5,815 nucleotides of DNA from Chordibacter sp038110535 (GTDB lineage Bacteria; Verrucomicrobiota; Verrucomicrobiia; Opitutales; Seribacteraceae): positions 1 to 5,815 of the forward strand of contig JAYNJW010000075.1 of the NCBI GenBank assembly GCA_038110535.1, given 5' to 3'. Made by a program: the position numbers and the translations under genes. The notes under the pieces were generated by a model. It was not told the origin of the DNA, searched no databases, and saw nothing but the letters and a program-made list of their open reading frames with translations. Positions 1-5,718 of the stretch are shown here, one piece after another (within the stretch, counting starts at the first letter, position 1; the number at the start of each line of letters is the position of its first letter).

Positions 1-1025
1 CCTTGCTCATGCAGTCTTTTCCCCATGCCCGCACGGGCCCGGCTGATTAAATAATTTAACAAGATACATAGAACAGCAACAACCACTGCAGTCATGGGCT
101 CTCCCCTTCCCCAAATGATTGAGGATATGGGGAGCCATACCATTGCACTTCCAACCACTGGGACCAGTCCGACAAAAGATCCAATCAGGAAGATGGGAAG
201 AAAGACAAATCCTCCAACAAAATGAGCAACTGCTCCCATAGCAATTCCACGAATCAGGGAGGTGAGGACGGTATCATTAAGCAGGCGAAGAGTGATCATC
301 CGATGGAGAGTGAACCACGATGCAGTTTCTTGTGAACTGAATCCGCCAGCTTTCAAGGAATTTCTAACAAAGTTTCCTCCATGTGCATAGAGGAAAGAAA
401 GGGCGATGAGGGCGAGGGCAAGTTCTACAACAAATCCACGGGTTCCTTTGAAAAGAAACTCGATAAAAGTACCTGAGAATTCTCTGGTGTCACCCACTAA
501 GTTGGTAACAAAGGCAAGTGCTTGGGATTCATCGATAGGCAATCGGGGAAAAATGGTTTGAATCTGACGGATTTGTTCCGAGACTCCCCGTAGGAGGGTA
601 TTTTTCGCTGATTCCTCTCCAAGGGCCAGGGCCCAGACAACATCGAGTAATCCCTCTTTTTCTCCCGACGCTTCCCAAAGCAATAGCAATAAAGGGGAAA
701 GAAGAACCAGAAGGAGGCAGATAGTAGAAAGAACTGCACAAATTTCTGACAATCTTTGATCTTCCAACCCGGGCAGAAACTTTCTTACATATCGCCTGAT
801 TGGTACGAAAAAGATGGGGAAAGTAAGGGTGGCTAATGAAACAGCAAAAAGAAGAAATTCAAATAGCGGCTCAAAAGTACCATAGAGAGGAACCAGCAGG
901 ATTAGGAGAGCGATCAGTAATAATGCCCGCCTTTTCCATAAGTGCCAAAAGGCACTCCTTTGCATACTGAGTAAGTCAGGTTGTTCGTTTTCCAAGTTTG
1001 ATATCTCCTGGCCTTCTTGCTGCAT
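1..1025 (-). CDS. AI-2E/PerM-family polytopic membrane protein, 3' end cut by window edge
   Basis: Inner-membrane protein of the AI-2E transporter family (PF01594; relatives TqsA, YdiK, PerM). Substrate unknown: family members have been linked to autoinducer export or ion/proton antiport, and nothing here decides. The window holds 341 codons; a typical member has about 350-400, so the C-terminus is missing. Hydrophobic segments lie at about 33-48, 54-77, 93-117, 196-214, 253-306 (two spans) and 311-327. The soluble stretch at about 118-190 is normal for the family. Family-like signals are FLYAHGG (211-217, in the place of FLLRDG) and GLVPVVG followed by VWLP (286-299, matching the IPxVG...P core). 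The usual D-N...R-P element in the last helix is replaced by LLNYLISRARAG, so it is a divergent member. The ATG at 1025 follows an in-frame TAA directly and lies 8 bases after the uvrA stop, which suggests cotranscription. No SD is visible. A second in-frame ATG at codon 21 would remove an acidic, hydrophilic N-terminus. Family call fairly sure, function not. Confidence 0.82.
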   Translation of the reverse strand, partial: MQQEGQEISNLENEQPDLLSMQRSAFWHLWKRRALLLIALLILLVPLYGTFEPLFEFLLFAVSLATLTFPIFFVPIRRYVRKFLPGLEDQRLSEICAVLSTICLLLVLLSPLLLLLWEASGEKEGLLDVVWALALGEESAKNTLLRGVSEQIRQIQTIFPRLPIDESQALAFVTNLVGDTREFSGTFIEFLFKGTRGFVVELALALIALSFLYAHGGNFVRNSLKAGGFSSQETASWFTLHRMITLRLLNDTVLTSLIRGIAMGAVAHFVGGFVFLPIFLIGSFVGLVPVVGSAMVWLPISSIIWGRGEPMTAVVVAVLCILLNYLISRARAGMGKRLHEQ

Positions 1026-1033
1026 AGCTTAAC

Positions 1034-3916
1034 TTATGAAAATGGAGCGAGGTGCTTGGCAAGATATTTTCCTGTCGGAGTGTCTGCCTTAGCGAGTTCG
1101 TCCGGTGTGCCCTCAAAGAGTAATTTCCCCCCTGATTTCCCTCCAGTTGGACCAATTTCAACGATATGATCGGCCAACCGAATTACATCCAGATTATGTT
1201 CGATCACCACGAGGGTATTTCCGCTGTCCCGTAATTTGAAAAGTAAATCCAAGAGTCTTTGGATGTCCACCCAATGAAGTCCGGTGGTTGGCTCATCCAA
1301 CAAGTAGAGCACTCTTCCAGTTTGTTTCCGGCTCAGTTCCAGGGAAAGTTTTAATCGTTGAGCTTCGCCTCCGGATAGCGTGTTAGCAGCTTGTCCAAGC
1401 TTGAGATAACCTAATCCAACCGCATCCAGGGTTTCCAGCTTATTGATTACAGAGGGATGTTTGATGAATAATTCTTTGGCTTCCGTTACCGTTAATTCGA
1501 GCACTTCCGAAATATTCCTTCCTCGATAACGAACTTCCAAAGTTTCACGGTTATATCGTTTCCCGTGGCAACTCTCACACTCCACATACACATCGGCCAG
1601 GAATTGCATATCTAGTTTTACCACACCGTCCCCTTTGCATCTCTCACAGCGTCCACCTGGTATATTAAAACTAAACCGTCCGGGACCGTAACCCCTTACT
1701 TTGCTGAGGGAACACTTCGAAAACAGGCTGCGCAATTGGTCAAAAAGCTTTACATAAGTGGCAGGATTAGACCGTGGGCTTTTCCCGATGGGTGCCTGAT
1801 CAATCCTCACAGCTTGATCGAAATGCTCCAACCCTTCTATTCCTCCATGAGCTCCGGGAAGTTGTTTGGATCGGTGGAGCAAATGAGCGGCCGATTTGGC
1901 AAGCACTTCGTTGACCAACGAACTTTTGCCAGATCCGGAGACTCCACAGACCACAGTTAATAATCCGACTGGAAATGAAGCATCCAGATTTTGTAAATTG
2001 TTGGCCCGGGCCTGCCTGACCAGAACTGTTTGGGACGAAGCTGGTTTTCTCTTCCCCTCCCTTTCAATCCATTCTTTTCCGCATAAGAAGGGGCCGCTTC
2101 TGCTTGTATCTGAGTTTATACATGCCTGCAGAGACCCATCAAAAACCAAATTTCCTCCCTCCGTTCCCGGTCCGGGACCAACTTCGATTAGATGATCACA
2201 CGCCAATAGGGTCTCCGCATCGTGCTCTACTACAATTACGGTATTCCCTCGATCCCGCAAGCCTTGCACTACCCGGAGCAAGCGATGGTGATCGGCAGGA
2301 TGCAGTCCCACGCTGGGTTCGTCCAAGGCATAAATCACCCCAACCAAACCCATCCCTAGTTGCGTGGCTAGGCGCGATCTTTGAGCTTCTCCCCCGCTCA
2401 GGCTACGGTAGGGACGGTTAAGTCCCAAGTATCCCAACCCCACTTCGTTCATAAAACCAAGCCTTTGTTCAAGTCCGTGTAAAGCATCTTCAACCCGTAA
2501 ACAAGCAGCATCCTTGCGGGCTTTTTGTTTGATAAAATCCCAAGCCTGAGAGGCAGGCCAGGAAAAAAAATTCTCCAAGGAACAACCTGCGATAAGAACG
2601 GAGCGTGAATAAGTAGATAACCTGCTACCATTACATCGTTCGCAGTTTATACCAAATTGAAAAGTGTGTAATTTTGCCCGCAAACTATCACTGGTGGTTG
2701 AAGCAAATGTATGTTGTAAATCCTCTATAATACCAGGAAAAGGTTGCAATTTTGCTTTCTTTCCCCGTCCGTATTCCAATTTTATTTCAAAGCTTTGCTC
2801 ACTATTGCCGTTGAGCAGGAAAGCCCGAGTTTCACTGGGCAATTTCTCCCAGGGTTTTTTCAGGTCTAAGCCCATCTGTTCGGACAATGCTTTGAGTAAA
2901 TTTTTTCTTAAATTAATCATTTTCCGAGAGCCGAGTCGCCAGGGCTTAATCGCCCCTTTGCTTAGAGAGAGGGAAGGGTCAGGAACGATCAAATCTTCGC
3001 GAAAGCTCAGCACTTCGCCCAATCCTCCACAGGTTGCACATGCCCCGTCCGGATGGTTCCATGAAAATAGCTTTGGCGTTGGTGCCGGATAGGTCGATCC
3101 GCACTGACTGCAAGCAAATCCCTGAGAAAGTGAAACCTCCATGAACTCCCCTGCGTTATGCTCAAGGAGGGCAATTGCTTGCTCCTGCCCCTCTTCAAAC
3201 GCCAATTCCAAGGAATCGGCAAGCCGGCTCCTCGCATCCTCTTTGATTACTAATCGATCGATCACTAAATCGATTGAGATTTCTTTTCCTCTTGTTCCAC
3301 TTGGAATAAGGTCACGATCATCCAACCGTTTGATCTCTCCGTTGATTCGCAATCTTTGAAAGCCACGCCGCTCCAAGCTTTCCACTTCTTCCCGAAGAAC
3401 TGATGCCTTGGCCCGCATCCATGGTGCCAGCAGAATCATTCGTTTATTCAATCCCTGCTGCATCAATTCTTCGACACAAAGATCGAGTGATCTCCGAGTA
3501 ACCGGAGATCCGTCCTTGGGGCAGTGAGGGATACCCGCAGTTGCCCATAGTAATCTGGCATAATCCGCAATCTCCGTGGCTGTGGCCACCGTGCTTCTAG
3601 GACCCGCGGAACGGGCAGATATTTGCTCAATTGAAAGAACAGGGGAAAGTCCCTCCACATAATCCACATCTGGCTTGGATACCTTTTCCAATGCTTGCCT
3701 GGCTTTGGTGGAAAGACTTTCCACATATTTCCGGTGGCCTTCGGCGGCAATCACATCAAACACTAAGGAAGATTTTCCGGACCCACTCACCCCGGTAACT
3801 CCAATTAATTTACCACGCGGTAAAGAAACAGTTATATTTTTTAAATTATTTTCCCGGGCTCCTTTAACCAAAATACTTTGGCTCTGACTGAAAGTAAATT
3901 TTTCGTAATTAGTCAT
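1034..3916 (-). CDS. uvrA: UvrA, ATPase and damage-recognition subunit of the UvrABC excinuclease
   Basis: Cytoplasmic DNA-binding ABC ATPase that, as a dimer, scans for bulky lesions and loads UvrB in nucleotide excision repair. It has 960 residues (the usual UvrA is about 940-950) and all modules are present. ABC half I: Walker A GVSGSGKSS at 42-50, signature LSGGEAQR at 506-513, Walker B YALDEPS around 529-535, H565. ABC half II: Walker A at 658-666, LSGGEAQR at 847-854, LLDEPTTGL at 872-880, H907. Zinc cysteines: C269/C272 with C293/C296, a CxxC at C425/C428, and C757/C760 with C780/C783. The segment at about 130-245 aligns with the UvrB-binding domain and about 300-400 with the insertion domain, so this is not the shortened UvrA2 type. 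Several N-terminal positions differ from common UvrA (VFDVIAAEGHRK, ARQALEK, STVATATEIADYA), so a divergent or second UvrA is possible. The ATG at 3916 gives the expected N-terminus. No SD precedes it and no clear LexA box was found. The AI-2E-family gene follows. Confidence 0.95.
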   Translation of the reverse strand: MTNYEKFTFSQSQSILVKGARENNLKNITVSLPRGKLIGVTGVSGSGKSSLVFDVIAAEGHRKYVESLSTKARQALEKVSKPDVDYVEGLSPVLSIEQISARSAGPRSTVATATEIADYARLLWATAGIPHCPKDGSPVTRRSLDLCVEELMQQGLNKRMILLAPWMRAKASVLREEVESLERRGFQRLRINGEIKRLDDRDLIPSGTRGKEISIDLVIDRLVIKEDARSRLADSLELAFEEGQEQAIALLEHNAGEFMEVSLSQGFACSQCGSTYPAPTPKLFSWNHPDGACATCGGLGEVLSFREDLIVPDPSLSLSKGAIKPWRLGSRKMINLRKNLLKALSEQMGLDLKKPWEKLPSETRAFLLNGNSEQSFEIKLEYGRGKKAKLQPFPGIIEDLQHTFASTTSDSLRAKLHTFQFGINCERCNGSRLSTYSRSVLIAGCSLENFFSWPASQAWDFIKQKARKDAACLRVEDALHGLEQRLGFMNEVGLGYLGLNRPYRSLSGGEAQRSRLATQLGMGLVGVIYALDEPSVGLHPADHHRLLRVVQGLRDRGNTVIVVEHDAETLLACDHLIEVGPGPGTEGGNLVFDGSLQACINSDTSRSGPFLCGKEWIEREGKRKPASSQTVLVRQARANNLQNLDASFPVGLLTVVCGVSGSGKSSLVNEVLAKSAAHLLHRSKQLPGAHGGIEGLEHFDQAVRIDQAPIGKSPRSNPATYVKLFDQLRSLFSKCSLSKVRGYGPGRFSFNIPGGRCERCKGDGVVKLDMQFLADVYVECESCHGKRYNRETLEVRYRGRNISEVLELTVTEAKELFIKHPSVINKLETLDAVGLGYLKLGQAANTLSGGEAQRLKLSLELSRKQTGRVLYLLDEPTTGLHWVDIQRLLDLLFKLRDSGNTLVVIEHNLDVIRLADHIVEIGPTGGKSGGKLLFEGTPDELAKADTPTGKYLAKHLAPFS

Positions 3917-4013
3917 TTCGAACGGTCATATCATGCTGGTTCATTCAGTTTGCGACAAGCCGGATTAGGAGAAGTAGGTTGCGAAACTTGTAAAAATCCA
4001 ATAACCCAAACTG
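3917..4013. other. Divergent intergenic spacer between uvrA and the glutaredoxin-like gene
   Basis: These 97 bases must hold, or lie next to, the start signals of both flanking genes. I found no convincing -35/-10 pair on either strand, no SD before either start, and no CTGT-N8-ACAG or TGTTC-N4-GAAC type SOS box. The only repetition seen is TTGCGA at 3950-3955 and again at 3979-3984 in the same orientation, followed by related bases (CAAG and AACTTG). This may be chance. Confidence 0.5.
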
Positions 4014-4283
4014 ATGAATAAGCCCATTTTATATGTCAAACAGGGATGCCCTTGGTGTGCGGATGCCCTTAGATATTTTGCCGATGTTGGACTGGCTGTG
4101 GATATTGTCGATGTCCGGACCGATTCATCCCGTATGTCCGAACTCGAAGAAATTAGTGGGCAAACCAAAACCCCGACCCTGAAAAATGGCAACTTTGTGG
4201 TCGCAGATTTTGATGTAGACGAATTTAAACAGGCACTCCGGGAAAACCCTGCAGAAGCACAAAAGCTTGGTCTTTCTGTCTAA
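4014..4283 (+). CDS. Glutaredoxin-like thiol-disulfide oxidoreductase (CPWC active site)
   Basis: Small cytoplasmic thioredoxin-fold protein of 89 residues, the usual size of a bacterial glutaredoxin or NrdH. A first beta strand (PILYVKQ) leads into the redox motif C12-P-W-C15 at the start of helix 1. TKTPT at 51-55 supplies the cis-proline (P54). N59-G-N-F with DVDEF (67-71) matches the C-terminal part of the fold, where glutaredoxins have a Gly-Asp pair and an acidic helix start. The likely role is dithiol reduction of protein or glutathione-mixed disulfides. CPWC instead of the common CPYC, and TKTP rather than TVP, leave the reductant (glutathione or thioredoxin reductase) and the partner open. 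The ATG at 4014 is the only start leaving a complete first strand, and no SD precedes it. The gene diverges from uvrA and converges on the Dabb gene with 16 bases between stops, so it is probably monocistronic. No link to ribonucleotide reductase is visible. Confidence 0.88.
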   Translation: MNKPILYVKQGCPWCADALRYFADVGLAVDIVDVRTDSSRMSELEEISGQTKTPTLKNGNFVVADFDVDEFKQALRENPAEAQKLGLSV

Positions 4284-4299
4284 ACTAAATCTCGAAGTT

Positions 4300-4599
4300 C
4301 TATTCGGCGTCGTAAATTTTCACCTTTTCCCACATATGGGAGCACTTTTCGATAAAGTCTAAGTGAATGGGATCTTGCTGGTAGGCATCATGTGCAGCAA
4401 CATGCTCAAGCACTACGGTTAGACAAAAATCATAGGAATTATCAATCACGGGACGCGGGGTGGTGGATGCAGGCGGACCAACATACAATTGCTCAACGGA
4501 ACTGATATTTGCGAGGGAGCGGACCTCTTTTTCAAAGAGAACCAAATCATCTTTGCTTAAATCTTTTTTTAGCCAAAAAACAACTATGTGAACTAGCAT
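4300..4599 (-). CDS. Dabb-domain (stress-responsive alpha/beta barrel) protein
   Basis: A 99-residue single-domain protein of the Dabb family (PF07876), a ferredoxin-like dimeric alpha/beta barrel. Family signs are the opening MLVHIVVFWLK with H4, a helix over about 15-30, the strand LYVGPP (38-43), YDFCLTVVLE (56-65) and YQQDPIHLDFIEK (73-85), which carries the common Y...P.H motif, followed by a final strand. Family members range from plant stress proteins to polyketide cyclases and monooxygenase-like proteins, and most bacterial ones have no known reaction, so no substrate is proposed. The gene lies 58 bases downstream of the dehydrogenase in the same direction and may share its transcript. 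That gap is strongly pyrimidine-rich on the coding strand and no SD is present. No terminator hairpin is seen in the 16-base gap to the convergent glutaredoxin-like gene. Confidence 0.88.
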   Translation of the reverse strand: MLVHIVVFWLKKDLSKDDLVLFEKEVRSLANISSVEQLYVGPPASTTPRPVIDNSYDFCLTVVLEHVAAHDAYQQDPIHLDFIEKCSHMWEKVKIYDAE

Positions 4600-4657
4600 G
4601 GTTTAGAGTAAGGGAGTTGAAGAGAAAAAGGGAAAGAAAAAAGTTGAGAAATGAGCA
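4600..4657 (-). promoter_or_regulatory. Pyrimidine-rich leader of the Dabb gene
   Basis: On the coding strand 48 of these 58 bases are C or T, including 25 uninterrupted pyrimidines at 4643-4619, ending 19 bases before the ATG. There is no SD and no hairpin, so this is not a recognisable terminator or promoter. Such tracts can bind ribosomal protein S1 or Rho. A regulatory role is inference only. Confidence 0.35.
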
Positions 4658-5335
4658 TTAGGGATTGGAAGTTTTCCCGTTGTCGCCAAGGGATAATTTC
4701 TCCAGTCGGTTAACCGCGTCAACTGCCCATTCTGCTGGAGATGGGTAGGCACTGGCCTGTTTCCCAAAGGTAGACCGGAGCATGTCGGTATTGATCACGC
4801 CTGGATTGAAAGCAACTGCGGCCAATCCCGCAGGTAATTCCTGAGAAAGGGAACGGGTCAAACCCTCCACACCCCATTTGCTTGCACAGTATGGCCCAAC
4901 TTCTGGTGCAGTTGACTGACCCCAGTATGAGCTAAAGTTGGCTATAATTCCCTGACCTCTTTTCTCCATCATTGGAACAAATGCACGAATCATGTTGTGA
5001 ATACCACTCAGGTTTACCGTTAGTACCGATGCAAACTCTTCTGGAGATACTTGGATAAGAGGTGCATTATGATTGATTAATCCAGCATTGTTTACCAAGA
5101 GGTCAGGTGCTCCGAATTTCTCCTCTACTTTGCGAGCCAAGAACTCGACACTTGCCGGATCTGTCACATCCATGGGAGTCAATAGGCACTGGGTATGAAT
5201 CTGCTGACTGATTTCATCCAAAAGATCTGCACTCCGTGCACCTCCAGCTATTTTCCAGCCACGAGCTGAAAACTCCTGTGCCATGGCCCGGCCTAACCCG
5301 CGCGAGCAACCGCTGATCACCACAACTTTACTCAC
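4658..5335 (-). CDS. Short-chain dehydrogenase/reductase, classical SDR, probably NADP(H)-dependent
   Basis: Cytoplasmic NAD(P)H-dependent oxidoreductase of 225 residues, slightly shorter than the usual ~250 for classical SDRs. The Rossmann glycine motif is S8-G-C-S-R-G-L-G15. D56 in MDVTD contacts the adenine ring, and NNAG sits at 82-85. The catalytic tetrad is complete: N108, S136, Y149, K153 (YxxxK as YCASK). PGVINTDM at 178-185 is the post-catalytic PG...T element. R12 within the glycine motif and R34 after the second strand favour NADP(H). The C-terminal substrate-binding loop is short, so the substrate (an alcohol, ketone or sugar derivative) cannot be named. The start is GTG at 5335, which gives the normal N-terminus MSKVVVISG; any later start would damage the first strand. 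It overlaps the upstream 61-codon gene by 8 bases, which suggests translational coupling, and no SD is seen. The Dabb gene follows in the same direction. Confidence 0.92.
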   Translation of the reverse strand: MSKVVVISGCSRGLGRAMAQEFSARGWKIAGGARSADLLDEISQQIHTQCLLTPMDVTDPASVEFLARKVEEKFGAPDLLVNNAGLINHNAPLIQVSPEEFASVLTVNLSGIHNMIRAFVPMMEKRGQGIIANFSSYWGQSTAPEVGPYCASKWGVEGLTRSLSQELPAGLAAVAFNPGVINTDMLRSTFGKQASAYPSPAEWAVDAVNRLEKLSLGDNGKTSNP

Positions 5336-5513
5336 TTTTATTTTGTTCCGTTAAAGAAGGCGTTGCAGGATCGACATATCCAGCACTACCAGGTCCCTTG
5401 TGGTGAGGTGGTTTTCGGGAAAGGTTCCAATGGGCAAAAAGCCAAATGACTCCAAACAACAGGGTTAAACCAATGATCACGATCCATTCGATCTTACTTT
5501 TTGGTCGTGCCAT
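5328..5513 (-). CDS. Small single-pass membrane protein of unknown function
   Basis: A 61-residue protein that I do not recognise. A basic N-terminus (MARPKSK) leads into one hydrophobic segment at about residues 9-28 (WIVIIGLTLLFGVIWLFAHW). This is followed by a basic, proline- and histidine-containing linker (SRKPPHHKGPG, 32-42) and a short polar tail. It looks like a membrane-anchored peptide rather than a cleaved secreted protein, since no signal peptidase site is obvious. Positive charge on both sides leaves the topology open. It is probably a real gene: its stop overlaps the GTG start of the dehydrogenase by 8 bases in the same direction, and it fills the gap between tRNA and dehydrogenase. 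The ATG at 5513 lies 22 bases after the tRNA 3' end, with a T7-C-T7-C tract instead of an SD. No promoter of its own could fit outside the tRNA, so it is probably read through from the tRNA promoter. Confidence 0.68.
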   Translation of the reverse strand: MARPKSKIEWIVIIGLTLLFGVIWLFAHWNLSRKPPHHKGPGSAGYVDPATPSLTEQNKSE

Positions 5514-5535
5514 AATTAGAAAAAAAGAAAAAAAG
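5514..5535 (-). promoter_or_regulatory. T7-C-T7-C tract between tRNA-Val and the small membrane protein gene
   Basis: On the minus strand the 22 bases after the encoded CCA read C, seven T, C, seven T, C, then TAATT before the ATG, giving 18 pyrimidines in a row (5535-5518). The tract has the U-run of an intrinsic terminator but no hairpin of its own. It could act as a weak terminator, a processing site for tRNA 3' maturation, or a leader for the ORF. Which of these applies is not visible from sequence. Confidence 0.4.
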
Positions 5536-5612
5536 TGGTGGGAGATGGCAGATTCGAACTGCCGACCTCATGCGTGTCATGCATGCGCTCTAACCAACTG
5601 AGCTAATCCCCC
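5536..5612 (-). tRNA. tRNA-Val (anticodon GAC), CCA encoded
   Basis: The 77 bases fold as a complete cloverleaf. The acceptor stem GGGGGAT pairs with ATCTCCC (one G-U), followed by discriminator A and genomic CCA. The D stem is GCTC/GAGC around AGTTGGTTA. The anticodon stem CATGC/GCATG closes the loop ATGACAC, so the anticodon is GAC at 5578-5576. The variable loop is AGGTC, and the T stem GGCAG/CTGCC encloses TTCGAAT. Anticodon GAC reads the valine codons GUC and GUU. A strong promoter lies 15 bases upstream, and the small membrane protein gene begins 22 bases downstream. Confidence 0.97.
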
Positions 5613-5627
5613 AAGCAGGAAAAGTTC

Positions 5628-5655
5628 ATCATATATTTGCTTTCATCTAAGTCAA
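5628..5655 (-). promoter_or_regulatory. Sigma-70-type promoter of tRNA-Val
   Basis: On the minus strand TTGACT (5655-5650) and TATGAT (5633-5628) are separated by 16 bases. Each box matches the TTGACA/TATAAT consensus at five of six positions. The -10 box ends 15 bases before the tRNA 5' end, leaving a short leader for RNase P to remove. It may also drive the downstream small membrane protein, dehydrogenase and perhaps Dabb genes, since no other promoter was seen before them. Confidence 0.75.
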
Positions 5656-5708
5656 TGTAGTTGAAAAGTTCTTTTTCCTCCCTTTACGCTTTTGCACAAA
5701 TACTCTTT

Positions 5709-5715
5709 AAAGGAG
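5709..5715 (+). promoter_or_regulatory. Shine-Dalgarno sequence of gmd
   Basis: AAAGGAG ends three bases before the ATG at 5719. It is the only clear SD in the window and it fixes the start. The spacing is shorter than the usual 5-9 bases. No convincing promoter for this gene was found in the 106 bases between the tRNA and this start. Confidence 0.7.
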
Positions 5716-5718
5716 ACT

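Noticed and set aside
497..741. Minus-strand frames of 70 and 80 codons within the AI-2E-family gene
   Set aside because: They are out of frame with a continuous 341-codon family match that covers the whole region.
976..1161. 61-codon minus-strand frame spanning the uvrA end and the membrane protein start
   Set aside because: It overlaps both supported genes out of frame and its composition resembles no protein family.
1736..3887. Several open frames of 70-142 codons on the plus strand opposite uvrA
   Set aside because: They lie wholly inside a gene with complete UvrA motifs, resemble no known family and have no start signals, so they are antisense shadows.
3917..4013. SOS (LexA) box controlling uvrA
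   Set aside because: I looked for CTGT-N8-ACAG and TGTTC-N4-GAACA type palindromes and found no match better than scattered half-sites.
3965..4192. 75-codon minus-strand frame opposite the glutaredoxin-like gene
   Set aside because: The plus strand there has a clear CPWC thioredoxin fold, and the antisense product has no recognisable feature.
4260..4310. Bidirectional terminator between the convergent glutaredoxin-like and Dabb genes
   Set aside because: The only self-complementarity is a four-base AAGC/GCTT stem without a U-run, which is too weak to call.
5513..5612. Attachment site or integrated element at the tRNA 3' end
   Set aside because: No integrase and no repeat of the tRNA 3' end were seen in the window; the downstream genes look like ordinary chromosomal genes.
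5683..5711. Promoter for gmd (TTTACG, 17 bases, TTTAAA)
   Set aside because: Both boxes match poorly, and the -10 box would overlap the ribosome binding site, leaving almost no leader.
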